From Pseudomonas chlororaphis (GTDB lineage: Bacteria; Pseudomonadota; Gammaproteobacteria; Pseudomonadales; Pseudomonadaceae): a DNA stretch of 64,000 nucleotides. The notes beneath the pieces were generated by a model that made no database searches, was not told the DNA's origin, and saw only the letters and a list, made by a program, of their open reading frames with translations. Of the stretch, positions 20,802 to 30,677 are shown one piece after another. Numbering within the stretch: position 1 is the first letter of the stretch; each line of letters opens with the position of its first letter. The DNA is taken from positions 43,426 through 107,425 of the forward strand of contig NZ_JSFK01000010.1 of NCBI RefSeq assembly GCF_000783395.1. The letters run 5' to 3'. Made by a program: the position numbers and the translations under genes.

Positions 20802-22091
20802 GTGAGCAAGTCTCTGCAAGCCATTCGTGGCATGAACGACATCCTGCCCGAACAGACCCCCCTGTGGCGTTATTTCGAGGGCACTGTTGCGCGTCTGCTG
20901 GATAACTACGGTTACAAGCAGATCCGCATGCCGATCGTCGAGTTCACCGAGCTGTTCAAGCGCTCGATCGGTGAAGTGACCGACATCGTCGAAAAAGAGA
21001 TGTACACCTTCGAAGATCGCAACGGCGACTCCCTGACCCTGCGTCCGGAAGGCACCGCTGCGTGCGTGCGTGCTGTGCTCGAACACGGCATCACCGGTGG
21101 TGGCCAAGTGCAGAAACTCTGGTACATCGGCCCGATGTTCCGCCACGAGCGTCCACAGAAAGGTCGTTATCGCCAGTTCCACCAGATCGGTCTGGAAGTG
21201 TTCAACCTCGACGGTCCGGACATCGACGCCGAGCTGATCACCATGACCTGGCGCCTGTGGGGCGAACTGGGCATTCGTGATGCGGTCAAGCTCGAACTCA
21301 ACAGCCTCGGTACCAGCGAGTCCCGTGGTCGCTATCGTGAAGCGCTGGTCGAGTACCTCTCGGCGCACCACGACAAGCTCGACGAAGACAGCCAGCGTCG
21401 CCTGAAAACCAACCCGCTGCGCGTGCTCGACACGAAAAATGCCGACACTCAAGCGGTGCTGGTCGATGCGCCGAAGATGGCCGACTACCTCGATGACGAG
21501 TCCCGTGCGCACTTCGAAGGTTTGAAAGCGCGTCTGGATGCCGTCGGCATTCCTTACGTGCTCAACCCGAAGCTGGTTCGCGGCCTTGATTACTACAGCA
21601 AAACCGTTTTCGAATGGGTCACCGACAAGCTCGGCGCCCAGGGCACTGTTTGCGCTGGCGGTCGTTACGACGGTCTGGTCGAGCAAATGGGCGGCAAGCC
21701 GACCACCGGCGTAGGTTTCGCCATGGGCATCGAACGTCTGGTGCTGATGCTGGAAACCCTGGAGCAGATCCCGGAAGAAATCTCCCGTCAGGTTGATGTC
21801 TATCTGTGCGCCTTCGGTGAAGAAGCCGAGCTGGCCGGTCTGGCACTGGCTGAACGTGTTCGTGATCAACTTCCAAACCTGCGTCTGCAAGTCAATGCCG
21901 GCGCCGGCAGCTTCAAAAGCCAGTTCAAGAAGGCCGACAAGAGCGGTGCGCTGTACGCACTGATCCTCGGTGACGACGAAATGGCCCAGCAAGTGGTAGG
22001 TTTCAAACCCCTGCGTGGCCAGGGCGAACAACAAAGCATTGCCTGGGATGCGCTCGCCGCTCACCTGGCCACCTGCGTCGTGCAGGGTTGA
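20802..22091 (+). CDS. hisS: Histidyl-tRNA synthetase
   Basis: This class II synthetase charges tRNA-His. The 429 residues show motif 1 in the N-terminal third, motif 2 ([20 protein letters not shown], about 107), the His-specific [18 protein letters not shown] segment ([13 protein letters not shown], about 258), motif 3 ([11 protein letters not shown]), and a C-terminal anticodon-binding domain. The start is GTG at 20802 with AAGGA upstream. Confidence 0.98.
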   Translation: MSKSLQAIRGMNDILPEQTPLWRYFEGTVARLLDNYGYKQIRMPIVEFTELFKRSIGEVTDIVEKEMYTFEDRNGDSLTLRPEGTAACVRAVLEHGITGGGQVQKLWYIGPMFRHERPQKGRYRQFHQIGLEVFNLDGPDIDAELITMTWRLWGELGIRDAVKLELNSLGTSESRGRYREALVEYLSAHHDKLDEDSQRRLKTNPLRVLDTKNADTQAVLVDAPKMADYLDDESRAHFEGLKARLDAVGIPYVLNPKLVRGLDYYSKTVFEWVTDKLGAQGTVCAGGRYDGLVEQMGGKPTTGVGFAMGIERLVLMLETLEQIPEEISRQVDVYLCAFGEEAELAGLALAERVRDQLPNLRLQVNAGAGSFKSQFKKADKSGALYALILGDDEMAQQVVGFKPLRGQGEQQSIAWDALAAHLATCVVQG

Positions 22092-22132
22092 AGCTGTCCA
22101 AACAGCCGATTTAGCGATTAAGGAGTATTGGG

Positions 22133-22774
22133 GTGTCGAGTACCGAAGACGAACAGTTGGCGGATTTGAAGGACTGGTGGACACGCAACGGCAAACCTCT
22201 GGTCACCGGCGGCCTGTTGGCGCTGGTCATCGTGTTCGGCTGGCAGGCTTATCACAAGTATCAGAGCAACCAGTCGCAAGGCGCCTCGGTGCTCTATCAG
22301 CAGTTGCTGGAAACCACGCTGACGCCTGATGGCAAGCCTGATGCGGCCCGCGTTGCGGATCTGGCCGGCAAGCTCAACAGCGAGTTCGGCGGTTCTGCCT
22401 ACGCGCAGTATGGCAGCCTGTTCGTGGCCAAAGTGGCGGTCGACAGCGGCAAGCTGGACGACGCCGCGACCGAACTGAAAGCCATCGTCGACAAACCGGC
22501 CAACCCGGCGCTGGGCGAAATCGCCCGTCAGCGTCTGGCGCAGGTACTCGGCGCGCAGAACAAGGCTGAAGATGCCCTGAAACTGCTCGACGGCGATGCC
22601 GACAAAGCGTTCCTGGCCACTCGCGAAGAACTCAAGGGCGACCTGCTGGTACAGCTGGGCCGTACTGATGACGCGAACAAGGCGTATCAAAAAGCCAAGG
22701 CGGCACTGTCGGATGAAGCGGCGGTCGGTGGCCTTCAAATCAAGCTCGACGACCTGGCCAAAGGGGATGCGTGA
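22133..22774 (+). CDS. yfgM: YfgM family protein (ancillary SecYEG translocon subunit)
   Basis: The 213 residues have an N-in single membrane helix (GGLLALVIVFGWQAYHKYQ, about 23-41) and a periplasmic TPR-like domain (ASVLYQQLLE, AQYGSLFVAKVAVDSGKLDDA). In E. coli YfgM joins the PpiD-SecYEG assembly and influences envelope stress. The start is GTG at 22133. It lies between hisS and bamB, as commonly seen in gammaproteobacteria. Confidence 0.9.
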   Translation: MSSTEDEQLADLKDWWTRNGKPLVTGGLLALVIVFGWQAYHKYQSNQSQGASVLYQQLLETTLTPDGKPDAARVADLAGKLNSEFGGSAYAQYGSLFVAKVAVDSGKLDDAATELKAIVDKPANPALGEIARQRLAQVLGAQNKAEDALKLLDGDADKAFLATREELKGDLLVQLGRTDDANKAYQKAKAALSDEAAVGGLQIKLDDLAKGDA

Positions 22775-22775
22775 C

Positions 22776-23918
22776 GTGATCCGTTGGAAGCATGCAGCAT
22801 TGCTGGCTCTGGCCCTTCTGGCCGCGGGTTGCAGCAGCAACAGCAAAAAAGAATTGCCACCGGCTGAACTGACCGACTTCAAAGAAGAAGTGGTTCTGCA
22901 CAAACAGTGGAGTCGTTCGATCGGTGACGGTCAGGGCGAAACCTACAACATGCTGGTGCCGGCGATCGACGGTGACACCATCTACGCCGCGGATGTGACC
23001 GGTGTGGTGATGGCCATGGATCGCGGCAATGGCGACGTGAAGTGGAAGCAGGATCTTGAGCTGCCTGTCTCCGGCGCTGTCGGCGTGGGTTACGGTCTGG
23101 TTCTGATCGGTACTTTGCGCGGTGAAGTGGTTGCTCTGGACACCAGCAACGGTGAAGAGAAGTGGCGTGCCCGCGTCAACAGCGAAGTCCTCGCGCCACC
23201 GGCCAACAACGGTGACGTGGTAGTGGTGCAGACTCAGGACGATCGTCTGATCGGTCTGGATGCATCGACCGGTACCCAGCGCTGGGTGTATGACAGCACG
23301 CCGGCCGTTCTGACCCTGCGTGGCACCAGTGCACCGCTGGTCACCAACCGCCTCGCGGTGGCTGGCCTGTCGACCGGTAAAGTGGTCGCTCTGGACATTT
23401 CCAACGGCGTGCCGGTCTGGGAACAACGCATTGCGATCCCACAAGGTCGTTCGGAACTGGAGCGCGTAGTCGACATCGACGGCGGTCTGCTGCTGTCCGG
23501 CGGTACGCTGTACGTTGCCAGCTACCAGGGTCGCGTGGCGGCACTGGACCTGGAAAGCGGTCGTCAACTCTGGCAGCGCGATGCGTCGAGCTACGCCGGT
23601 ATCGCTCAGGGTTTCGGCAGCGTTTACGTGAGCCTGTCTTCGGGCACCGTTGAAGGTGTCGACGAACGTTCCACCACAGCATTGTGGAGCAACGATTCGC
23701 TGGCCCGTCGTCAACTGTCGGCTCCGGAAGTGTTCTCCAGCTACGTTGCAGTGGGTGACCTGGAAGGTTATCTGCACCTGCTGAGTCAGGTTGACGGTCG
23801 TTTCGTCGGCCGCGAGCGCATCGACAGCGATGGCCTGCGTGCCCGTCCGCTGGTGGTGGGTGACACGATTTATGTATATGGCAACAGCGGCAAACTGGAA
23901 GCCCTGACCATCAAGTAA
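22776..23918 (+). CDS. bamB: Outer-membrane assembly lipoprotein BamB
   Basis: BamB is the beta-propeller lipoprotein of the BAM complex that inserts outer-membrane proteins. The 380 residues start with a signal and lipobox (LLALALLAAGCSSN). Repeated PQQ-type blades follow (GVVMAMDRGNGDVKWKQDL, LGTLRGE-like LIGTLRGEVVALDTSNGEEK, YVASYQGRVAALDLESGRQL). GTG at 22776 is chosen because AAGGGG is eight bases upstream. An in-frame ATG at 22767, overlapping yfgM, is an alternative. Confidence 0.95.
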   Translation: MIRWKHAALLALALLAAGCSSNSKKELPPAELTDFKEEVVLHKQWSRSIGDGQGETYNMLVPAIDGDTIYAADVTGVVMAMDRGNGDVKWKQDLELPVSGAVGVGYGLVLIGTLRGEVVALDTSNGEEKWRARVNSEVLAPPANNGDVVVVQTQDDRLIGLDASTGTQRWVYDSTPAVLTLRGTSAPLVTNRLAVAGLSTGKVVALDISNGVPVWEQRIAIPQGRSELERVVDIDGGLLLSGGTLYVASYQGRVAALDLESGRQLWQRDASSYAGIAQGFGSVYVSLSSGTVEGVDERSTTALWSNDSLARRQLSAPEVFSSYVAVGDLEGYLHLLSQVDGRFVGRERIDSDGLRARPLVVGDTIYVYGNSGKLEALTIK

Positions 23919-23998
23919 CAACTATGCTTGGGGTTAAACCCCCAGGCGGCCCCGGATTCATGGGGCTTGCAGCGCTAACAGGCGTTGCCCCGAGCACC

Positions 23999-24024
23999 AG
24001 CCGCTGCCTCGCAGCGGCTTTTGT
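23999..24024 (+). terminator. Terminator between bamB and der
   Basis: GCCGCTGC-CTC-GCAGCGGC is followed by TTTTGTATTTT. It is a compact stem 30 bases before the der start, so der probably also has its own promoter or relies on read-through. Confidence 0.7.
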
Positions 24025-24054
24025 ATTTTCTGAAATAACGAAGTGGAGAGCCGC

Positions 24055-25524
24055 ATGGTTCCCGTAATCGCCCTGGTGGGCCGACCGAACGTCGGCAAGT
24101 CCACCTTGTTCAACCGCCTGACCAGGACTCGTGACGCCATCGTCGGCGACTTGTCCGGTCTGACCCGTGATCGCCAGTACGGTGAGGCCAAGTGGCAAGG
24201 GCGTTCCTACATTCTGGTCGACACCGGTGGTATCTCCGGTGACGAGCACGGTATGGACGAAAAAATGGCCGAGCAGTCGCTGCTGGCCATTGAAGAAGCA
24301 GACGTTGTGCTGTTCCTGGTAGATGCCAAGGCCGGTTTTACCGCCGCCGACCAGATGATCGCTGAACACCTGCGCAAACGTAACAAGCGTTCCTACGTGG
24401 TCGCCAACAAGGTCGACAACATCGCCCCGGAAATGGCCCGCGCTGAATTCGCTCCGCTGGGTATGGGCCACGCGATCCCGATCGCCGGTGCTCACGGCCG
24501 TGGCATCACGCAGATGCTGGAAATCGCCTTGGGTGATTTCCCCAAAGACGCAGAAGAGCCGGAAGACGGCGAAGAAGAGATCGTTGCCGAAGGCGAGGAA
24601 GCCAAGCGCATTCCTGGCCCAAGCGAAAAAGACGGGATCAAGATCGCCATCATCGGCCGTCCGAACGTCGGCAAATCGACGCTGGTCAACCGCATGCTCG
24701 GTGAAGACCGCGTAATCGTCTATGACCAACCCGGCACCACGCGTGACAGTATCTACATTCCGTTCGAACGCAATGAAGAGAAGTACACGCTGATCGACAC
24801 CGCTGGTGTGCGCAAGCGCGGCAAGATCCACGAAGAAGTCGAAAAATTCTCCGTGGTCAAAACCCTGCAGGCGATCAAAGACGCCAACGTGGTGATCTTC
24901 GTGATGGACGCCCGCGAAGGTGTGGTCGATCACGACCTCAACCTACTCGGTTTTGCCATCGAATCGGGTCGTGCGCTGGTGATCGCGATCAACAAGTGGG
25001 ATGGCATGACGCCGAGCGAGCGCGACTACGTCAAAGTCGAGCTGCAACGTCGTCTGTTCTTCGTTGATTACGCCGACATCCACTTCATCTCGGCACTGCA
25101 CGGCACTGGCGTGGGCAACCTCTACGCTTCCGTACAGAACTCGTTCAAGTCGGCGGTCACCCGCTGGCCGACCAACCGTCTGACCCAGATTCTCGAAGAC
25201 GCGGTTGGCGAGCACGCGCCACCGATGGTCAACAACCGCCGGATCAAGCTGCGTTACGCTCACTTGGGTGGCGCTAACCCGCCGATCATCGTGATCCACG
25301 GTAACCAGATCGAGAAAGTGCCGAAGTCGTACGTGCGCTATCTGGAGAACACTTACCGCCGTGTGCTGAAGCTGGTCGGTACGCCGATCCGCATCGAGTT
25401 CAAGGGCGGCGAGAACCCGTATGAAGGCAACAAGACCACGCTGACCGACCGCCAGGTCAACAAGAAGCGTCGCTTGATGTCGCACCACAAGAAAGCCGAC
25501 AAGAAGCGCCGCGACAAGAAATAA
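24055..25524 (+). CDS. der: Ribosome-biogenesis GTPase Der (EngA)
   Basis: This tandem-GTPase protein is needed for 50S subunit maturation. The 489 residues have two G domains, each with a P-loop ([17 protein letters not shown] at 6; [17 protein letters not shown] near 200), DTGG/DTAG switch II motifs and NKVD/NKWD specificity motifs, then a C-terminal KH-like domain and a basic Lys/Arg tail. ATG 24055 follows GGAGAG. Confidence 0.97.
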   Translation: MVPVIALVGRPNVGKSTLFNRLTRTRDAIVGDLSGLTRDRQYGEAKWQGRSYILVDTGGISGDEHGMDEKMAEQSLLAIEEADVVLFLVDAKAGFTAADQMIAEHLRKRNKRSYVVANKVDNIAPEMARAEFAPLGMGHAIPIAGAHGRGITQMLEIALGDFPKDAEEPEDGEEEIVAEGEEAKRIPGPSEKDGIKIAIIGRPNVGKSTLVNRMLGEDRVIVYDQPGTTRDSIYIPFERNEEKYTLIDTAGVRKRGKIHEEVEKFSVVKTLQAIKDANVVIFVMDAREGVVDHDLNLLGFAIESGRALVIAINKWDGMTPSERDYVKVELQRRLFFVDYADIHFISALHGTGVGNLYASVQNSFKSAVTRWPTNRLTQILEDAVGEHAPPMVNNRRIKLRYAHLGGANPPIIVIHGNQIEKVPKSYVRYLENTYRRVLKLVGTPIRIEFKGGENPYEGNKTTLTDRQVNKKRRLMSHHKKADKKRRDKK

Positions 25525-25536
25525 GGTCGCTGGCTG

Positions 25537-25571
25537 TTGATCGTTCCCACGCAGAGCGTGGGAACGATCAA
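25537..25571. repeat. Palindromic element TTGATCGTTCCCACGC / GCGTGGGAACGATCAA
   Basis: A perfect 16-bp inverted repeat encloses AGA. A close copy is at 27619-27645. It belongs to a third REP-like family in the window and immediately precedes the der terminator. Confidence 0.8.
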
Positions 25572-25580
25572 CGTGAGAGA

Positions 25581-25606
25581 AGGGTGCCATCCGGCGCCCT
25601 TTTTTT
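25581..25606 (+). terminator. Terminator after der
   Basis: GGGTGCC-ATCC-GGCGCCC is followed by seven T. Confidence 0.85.
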
Positions 25607-25680
25607 ATGGGCGTCGGATGGGCTATCCTCGGGCTCTCCCGCGCCGTCGTCAGAGCCGGGTGTTGAGCAGGGAACCCCCG

Positions 25681-26829
25681 ATGATCACCAGTAAGCTGCC
25701 GAATGTCGGCATCACTATTTTCACGCAGATGTCTCAGCTCGCCGCGCAAACCGGCGCGATCAACCTGTCTCAGGGTTTTCCTGATTTTGACGGCCCGCAG
25801 TCGCTGCGCGATGCGGTCGGTCGGCACATCGCCAGTGGCCACAACCAGTATTCGCCGATGACCGGGCTGCCGGCGCTGCGCGAACAGATTGCGGCGAAAA
25901 TCGCTCGCAGCTATGGCGTGCAGGTCAATGCTGACAGTGAAGTGACGGTGACGCCGGGCGCGACCCAGGCGATCTTCTGTGCGATTCAGGCGGTTATCCA
26001 CAGCGGCGATGAAGTCATCGTGTTCGACCCTTGCTACGACAGCTACGCACCGGCAACGGAGTTGGCGGGCGGTCGTTGCGTGCATGTGCAGTTGAACCCG
26101 GACGACTTCTCCATCGATTTCGACCAGCTCGCCGCGGCCCTGAGTCCGCGCACGAAAATGATCGTCATCAACACCCCGCACAACCCGAGCGGCGCCCTGA
26201 TCAGCCGTGCCGAGCTGGATCAACTGGCGGCGTTGATCCGCGATCGCGATATCTACCTGATCAGCGACGAAGTCTATGAACACCTGGTGTTCGACGGCGT
26301 GCCGCACGTTAGCGTGCTTGCCCATGAAGAGCTGTATCAACGCGCCTTCGTGGTCAGCTCGTTCGGCAAGACCTATCACGTCACCGGCTGGAAAACCGGG
26401 TACGTCGTCGCGCCGCCAGCGCTGACCGCCGAGTTGCGCAAGGTTCACCAGTACGTCAGCTTCTGCGGTGTCACGCCGTTGCAATACGCGTTGGCCGATT
26501 ACATGGCCGAGCACCCGGAACACGTCGAAGAGCTGCCGGGTTTCTATCAGGCCAAGCGCGATCTGTTCTGCGATCTGCTGGCGCCGTCGCGCTTCACCTT
26601 CACCCGAGTCACTGGCACCTACTTCCAACTGGTCGATTACTCGCAGATTCGCCCTGACCTGAACGACGTCGAGATGGCCATGTGGATGACCCGCGAACAC
26701 GGCGTGGCGAGTATCCCGGTGTCGGTGTTTTACCAGAATCCACCGCAAGGCCAGCGCCTGGTGCGTCTGTGCTTTGCCAAACGCGAGGAGACGCTGCGTG
26801 AAGCGGCGGCGAAACTATGCGTGATCTGA
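25681..26829 (+). CDS. PLP-dependent aminotransferase, YbdL/methionine-type
   Basis: This is a fold-type I class I/II aminotransferase. The 382 residues start at MITSKLPNVGITIFTQMS, matching the YbdL family; the open frame upstream runs through the REP element and is not coding. Visible are GAINLSQGFPDFDGP, GATQAIFCAIQA, the NTPHNPSGAL PLP-pocket motif, and the PLP lysine in SSFGKTYHVTGWKTGY (about 228). YbdL enzymes transaminate methionine and glutamine-type substrates. It overlaps by 13 bases an omega-amidase that hydrolyses the alpha-keto amides such transaminases make, so the two probably act in sequence. Confidence 0.92.
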   Translation: MITSKLPNVGITIFTQMSQLAAQTGAINLSQGFPDFDGPQSLRDAVGRHIASGHNQYSPMTGLPALREQIAAKIARSYGVQVNADSEVTVTPGATQAIFCAIQAVIHSGDEVIVFDPCYDSYAPATELAGGRCVHVQLNPDDFSIDFDQLAAALSPRTKMIVINTPHNPSGALISRAELDQLAALIRDRDIYLISDEVYEHLVFDGVPHVSVLAHEELYQRAFVVSSFGKTYHVTGWKTGYVVAPPALTAELRKVHQYVSFCGVTPLQYALADYMAEHPEHVEELPGFYQAKRDLFCDLLAPSRFTFTRVTGTYFQLVDYSQIRPDLNDVEMAMWMTREHGVASIPVSVFYQNPPQGQRLVRLCFAKREETLREAAAKLCVI

Positions 26830-27608
26830 GTGCATTACCCGATCTCAATCTGGCGCTGATCCAGACCAGCCTGGCCTGGCATGACCGCCAGGCCAACCTC
26901 GAGCATTTCGATGTGTTGCTGGAGCAGGCACGTGGCGCGGATCTGATCATCCTGCCGGAAATGTTCACCACCGGATTCTCCATGGAGTCCGAAACCCTTG
27001 CCGAAGCCGAGAACGGCCCGACCAGCAAGTGGCTGCGGGTTCAGGCGGCGAAGCTCGATGCCGTGATCACCGGCAGTGTGATCATTCAGGCCGCCGACGG
27101 CAGCCATCGCAATCGCCTGTTGTGGGCGCGGCCGGACGGTGAAGTGCTGCATTACGACAAGCGTCACCTGTTCCGCATGGCTGGCGAGCACAACCATTAC
27201 ACCCCCGGCGAACGTCAGGTGCAGTTCGAACTCAAGGGCTGGCGTGTGCGGCCGCTGATTTGTTACGACCTGCGCTTTCCGGTGTGGAGTCGTGATTCGC
27301 AGGATACGGATCTGCTGCTGTACACCGCCAATTGGCCGGGTGCGCGGCGTTTGCACTGGAATCGTCTGTTGCCGGCGCGGGCGATCGAAAACCTTTGTTA
27401 TGTGGCGGCGGTGAATCGCGTTGGCACCGATGGCAAGGGCTTCGCGTATACGGGAGACAGTCAGGTGCTGGATTTCCAGGGTGAAACCTTGCTGGCGGCG
27501 GGGGAGGCGGATGGTGTGTTTAAGGTGGTGCTGGAAGCTGCGTCACTGGCGGCGTATCGCGAGCGCTTTCCGGCGAATCTGGATGCTGACACGTTCGAGT
27601 TCACCTGA
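26817..27608 (+). CDS. Carbon-nitrogen hydrolase, omega-amidase (YafV type)
   Basis: This is a nitrilase-superfamily amidase expected to hydrolyse alpha-ketoglutaramate or alpha-ketosuccinamate. The 263 residues carry the Glu-Lys-Cys triad: LIILPEMFTTGFSME (Glu about 42), DKRHLFRMAGEHNHY (Lys about 110), and PLICYDLRFPVWSRD (Cys about 144). Its start lies inside the aminotransferase gene, so the pair is coupled; the glutamine-transaminase/omega-amidase pathway is the natural reading. Confidence 0.93.
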   Translation: MRDLSALPDLNLALIQTSLAWHDRQANLEHFDVLLEQARGADLIILPEMFTTGFSMESETLAEAENGPTSKWLRVQAAKLDAVITGSVIIQAADGSHRNRLLWARPDGEVLHYDKRHLFRMAGEHNHYTPGERQVQFELKGWRVRPLICYDLRFPVWSRDSQDTDLLLYTANWPGARRLHWNRLLPARAIENLCYVAAVNRVGTDGKGFAYTGDSQVLDFQGETLLAAGEADGVFKVVLEAASLAAYRERFPANLDADTFEFT

Positions 27609-27618
27609 GGCAGCCGAT

Positions 27619-27645
27619 CGTTCCCACGCGGAGCATGGGAACGAG
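27619..27645. repeat. REP-like palindrome TCGTTCCCACGC / GCATGGGAACGA
   Basis: This is a one-mismatch copy of the element at 25537-25571, between the omega-amidase stop and the shared terminator. Confidence 0.75.
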
Positions 27646-27656
27646 CGCATCAGGCA

Positions 27657-27692
27657 AAAAAAGGCCCCGGAGTTCGCACTCCGGGGCCTTTT
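27657..27692. terminator. Bidirectional terminator between the omega-amidase and leuA
   Basis: AAGGCCCCGGAGT-TCGC-ACTCCGGGGCCTT has A-runs on the left and T on the right. It serves both convergent genes. Confidence 0.9.
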
Positions 27693-27708
27693 GCATTTCA
27701 GCGGTCGA

Positions 27709-29388
27709 TTACGCCGCTTTCGCCTCAGGCTGGCTCAGTGAGCGGTTCAGCGCGCTGAACAGGGCCTTGAAGCTGGCCGTGGTGATGTTTTCATCGATAC
27801 CCACGCCGTGCACCGCACGTTCGCCGTTCACGCGCAGTTCGATGTACGCCGCTGCTTTGGCGTTGGTGCCTGCGCCGATCGCGTGTTCGTTGTAGTCCAT
27901 GATCTCCACCGGAACCGGCAGGCCGGCGACCAGTGCTTCCAGCGCACCGTTGCCCTTGCCGCGCCAGTGCAGGTTGGTTTCGCCCTGACCTTTGCTCGCC
28001 ACTTCCACTTCGACGTTGCTGTTGCCGTTTTCTTCCTGCAGGCGATGGCTGACCAGCGCGTACGGGGTGTTGGCTTGCAGGTATTCGCTGATCAACAGCG
28101 AGTGAATCTGCTTGGCGGTCATCTCCAGGCCCAGACGATCGGTTTCACGCTGCACGACCTGGCTGAATTCGATCTGCATGCGACGTGGCAGGCTGATGCC
28201 GTATTCCTGCTCCAGCAAGTAAGCGATGCCGCCCTTGCCCGACTGGCTGTTGACGCGAATCACCGCCTCGTAGCTGCGGCCAATGTCGGCCGGGTCGATC
28301 GGCAAGTACGGCACTTCCCACAGTGCATCGGGTTTCTGCTGGGAGAAGCCCTTGCGGATTGCATCCTGGTGCGAGCCGGAGAACGCGGTGTGCACTAGGT
28401 CGCCAACGTACGGGTGACGTGGGTGAACCTGAATCTGGTTGCACTCCTCAACCACTTTGCGCACGCCGTCGATGTCGGAGAAGTCCAGCTGCGGGTCGAG
28501 ACCCTGGGTGTACATGTTCAATGCGACGGTGACGAGGTCGACGTTACCGGTACGCTCGCCATTGCCGAACAGGCAGCCTTCGACGCGATCAGCACCCGCC
28601 ATCAGGCCCAACTCGGTGGCGGCAACGCCGGTGCCACGGTCGTTGTGGGTGTGCAGGCTGATGATCACGCTGTCACGACGGTTGATGTTGCGGCCGAACC
28701 ACTCGATCTGGTCGGCGTAGACGTTCGGGGTCGCACACTCAACGGTGGCGGGCAGGTTGAGGATCATCTTGTGCTCAGGCGTCGGGTTCCACACCTCGAT
28801 CACCGCGTCACAGACTTCCTTGGCGAATTCCAGTTCGGTGGCGCTGAAGGTTTCCGGCGAGTATTCGAAGGTCCATTCGGTGTCCGGCTGCATCGCCGCA
28901 TATTTGACGAACAGCTTGGCCGCGTTCACGGCGATGGCCTTGATGCCGTCCTTGTCCTGGTTGAAGACGATGCGACGGAAAGAAGGCGAGGTGGCGTTGT
29001 ACAAGTGAACGATGGCTTTCTTCGCGCCGCGCAGGGATTCGAAGGTGCGTTCGATCAGGTCTTCACGGCCCTGGGTCAGCACCTGGATGGTGGTGTCGTC
29101 CGGGATGTGGCCTTCTTCGATCAGGGTACGCACGAAGTCGAAGTCGGTTTGCGAAGCGGCCGGGAACGACGCTTCGATTTCCTTCACGCCCACTTGCACG
29201 AGGGTTTTCCAGAAGCGCAGCTTCTTCACCGCGTCCATCGGTTCGATCAGCGACTGGTTGCCGTCACGCAGGTCGGAGCTGCACCAGATCGGCGCGGTGT
29301 CGATGGTTTTCGACGGCCAGGTGCGATCCGGCAGGTTGATGACAGGAAACGCGCGGTATTTCGAAGACGGATCTTTGAGCATGCTCAT
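27709..29388 (-). CDS. leuA: 2-isopropylmalate synthase
   Basis: LeuA condenses 2-ketoisovalerate with acetyl-CoA, the first step of leucine synthesis, and is feedback-inhibited by leucine. The 559 residues show the HMGL-like catalytic domain ([20 protein letters not shown], metal-site [31 protein letters not shown]) and a C-terminal LeuA regulatory domain (about 430-559). AAGGAATT precedes the ATG. It stands alone, downstream of a candidate leader-peptide region at 29478-29591. Confidence 0.97.
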   Translation of the reverse strand: MSMLKDPSSKYRAFPVINLPDRTWPSKTIDTAPIWCSSDLRDGNQSLIEPMDAVKKLRFWKTLVQVGVKEIEASFPAASQTDFDFVRTLIEEGHIPDDTTIQVLTQGREDLIERTFESLRGAKKAIVHLYNATSPSFRRIVFNQDKDGIKAIAVNAAKLFVKYAAMQPDTEWTFEYSPETFSATELEFAKEVCDAVIEVWNPTPEHKMILNLPATVECATPNVYADQIEWFGRNINRRDSVIISLHTHNDRGTGVAATELGLMAGADRVEGCLFGNGERTGNVDLVTVALNMYTQGLDPQLDFSDIDGVRKVVEECNQIQVHPRHPYVGDLVHTAFSGSHQDAIRKGFSQQKPDALWEVPYLPIDPADIGRSYEAVIRVNSQSGKGGIAYLLEQEYGISLPRRMQIEFSQVVQRETDRLGLEMTAKQIHSLLISEYLQANTPYALVSHRLQEENGNSNVEVEVASKGQGETNLHWRGKGNGALEALVAGLPVPVEIMDYNEHAIGAGTNAKAAAYIELRVNGERAVHGVGIDENITTASFKALFSALNRSLSQPEAKAA

Positions 29389-29477
29389 CGGGAAATTCCT
29401 TATTGTCTGGGCCGAAAAGAGGCGGCCTGCCGGTGTTACGAATGTTCAGGGAAAAGCGTGGGACGAGGCGCAGCGAT

Positions 29478-29555
29478 TCAGCCTGGCAGTCGTGCGCTGA
29501 CAAGGCACAAACTGCGGTGCTGGCGAAGCTGAATGAGGGTGTGAGAGGTTTTCAT
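29478..29555 (-). CDS. Candidate 25-residue leader peptide of leuA
   Basis: An ATG at 29555 opens a 25-codon frame ending in TGA at 29478-29480, 89 bases before leuA. It begins MKTSHTLIQLRQ and ends VSARLPG, with five Leu. The start codon is only about eight bases past a plausible -10, so the message would be almost leaderless. A GGCCG/CGGCC hairpin lies between it and leuA, but without a T-run. It could be a leucine-attenuation peptide. Neither expression nor conservation can be shown here. Confidence 0.45.
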   Translation of the reverse strand: MKTSHTLIQLRQHRSLCLVSARLPG

Positions 29556-29562
29556 GCCTTCA

Positions 29563-29591
29563 ACCCTAACCGCGAGGGGAGAGGATGGCAA
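29563..29591 (-). promoter_or_regulatory. Candidate leuA promoter
   Basis: On the minus strand TTGCCA (29586-29591) and TAGGGT (29563-29568) are separated by exactly 17 bases. It is the best sigma-70-like pair in the 464-base gap upstream of leuA. Confidence 0.45.
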
Positions 29592-29746
29592 GCAGTCGGA
29601 AAAAATTGAGAGGAATACTCGGAAAGCGGGTTTTTGCGGGATTTTATTGCGCTGGAGATCGCTGATCGTTGTGATATTTGCGCGAGGTTTGATTGGGGCG
29701 CAATCGAGGTTTTTAGGGATTCATTGAGTATTGCTGTGTTGTATAG

Positions 29747-29834
29747 GCCGCCTTCGCGAGCAGGCTCGCTCCCACAGGGGATCTGTGTTGTGAATAAGAT
29801 CCAGTGTGGGAGCGAGCCTGCTCGCGAAGAGGCC
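29747..29834. repeat. REPIN (TTCGCGAGCAGGCTCGCTCCCACA family)
   Basis: Inverted copies at 29753-29776 and 29805-29828 extend by GGCC/GGCC-type outer pairs. It is the same family as 7603-7692, in opposite arm order. It fills the gap between the leuA promoter region and the M23 peptidase gene end. Confidence 0.87.
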
Positions 29835-29852
29835 GATCGCCTCAATACATAT

Positions 29853-30674
29853 TCAAGGTTGAAATGCGCCAATAAAAATCGCCGGATCCACCCGCGCATC
29901 ATTCAGGCTGACATTCCAGTGCATGTGCGGCCCGGTCGCGCGGCCGGTCATGCCAACCTTGCCAATCACAGCGCCCCGCGCCAGTTGATCGCCGACTTTC
30001 ACATCAATCTTCGACATATGGCAGAACATGCTGATAAAGCCCTGGCCATGGTCGACAAACACTGTGTTGCCGTTGAAGAAGTAGTTGCCGGTGAGGATCA
30101 CCTTGCCCGCAGCCGGGGTCTTGATCGGCGTACCCGCCGGCACGGCAAAGTCGAGGCCGGCGTGGGGATTGCGCTCTTCACCATTAAAGAAGCGGCGCAC
30201 GCCAAACTTGCTCGACAACGGCCCGTTCACCGGTTTGTCCAACAGCAGATTGCTCGGCGTGTTCGGGCTGAAGCTGCGGTAAGCCTTGATCTGCTCGGCC
30301 AGTTCACCCTCGATGCGCTTGAGGTTCGACTGATCCGGATTGACCTGCTGCTTGTTCTTCAGAGTAATGCGCTGTTCCGGGTACTTCTTGCTACCCACAG
30401 TGAACGGCAGGTTACGCCCACCGCTGCTGATCTGCTGCGCGCCCGGCTTTACGGTCAACGGCACGCCGACAATCGCCAGCCAGTTGTTCTGTTCCTTGAC
30501 CACCAGCACCGGTTTGCCTTGATACGTGGCTTTCGGTGCCTGCGCGGCTGAGCCGAGATCAACCACTGCCACGCCACCCGGCACCGGTTTGTTCAGCAGC
30601 CGGGTGATGTAACTGTCAGCGTGGGCATTGAAAGTCAGGCAGAGCAAAAACAGTGGAGCCAGAAAACGCGGCAT
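29853..30674 (-). CDS. M23 family peptidoglycan endopeptidase (LytM/LasA-like)
   Basis: This is an exported zinc peptidase expected to cut peptidoglycan cross-links. The 273 residues start with a signal peptide (MPRFLAPLFLLCLTFNAHA). An N-terminal beta domain follows, and a C-terminal M23 domain has the ligands in RNPHAGLDFAVPAGTPI (H-x3-D), FCHMSKIDVKVGD and GPHMHWNVSLN (HxH). All zinc ligands are present, so it should be active. It lies three bases after xseA on the same strand and probably shares its transcript. Confidence 0.93.
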   Translation of the reverse strand: MPRFLAPLFLLCLTFNAHADSYITRLLNKPVPGGVAVVDLGSAAQAPKATYQGKPVLVVKEQNNWLAIVGVPLTVKPGAQQISSGGRNLPFTVGSKKYPEQRITLKNKQQVNPDQSNLKRIEGELAEQIKAYRSFSPNTPSNLLLDKPVNGPLSSKFGVRRFFNGEERNPHAGLDFAVPAGTPIKTPAAGKVILTGNYFFNGNTVFVDHGQGFISMFCHMSKIDVKVGDQLARGAVIGKVGMTGRATGPHMHWNVSLNDARVDPAIFIGAFQP

Positions 30675-30677
30675 GGA

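Noticed and set aside
25537..25680. N-terminal extension of the aminotransferase
   Set aside because: It is encoded by a palindromic element and a terminator; the family start is at 25681.
24943..26748. 601-codon minus-strand frame opposite der and the aminotransferase
   Set aside because: It spans two genes, a terminator and a palindromic repeat, so it cannot be a real coding region.
28414..29532. 372-codon plus-strand frame opposite leuA
   Set aside because: It is antisense to a well-conserved enzyme and runs into the leader region; no motif.
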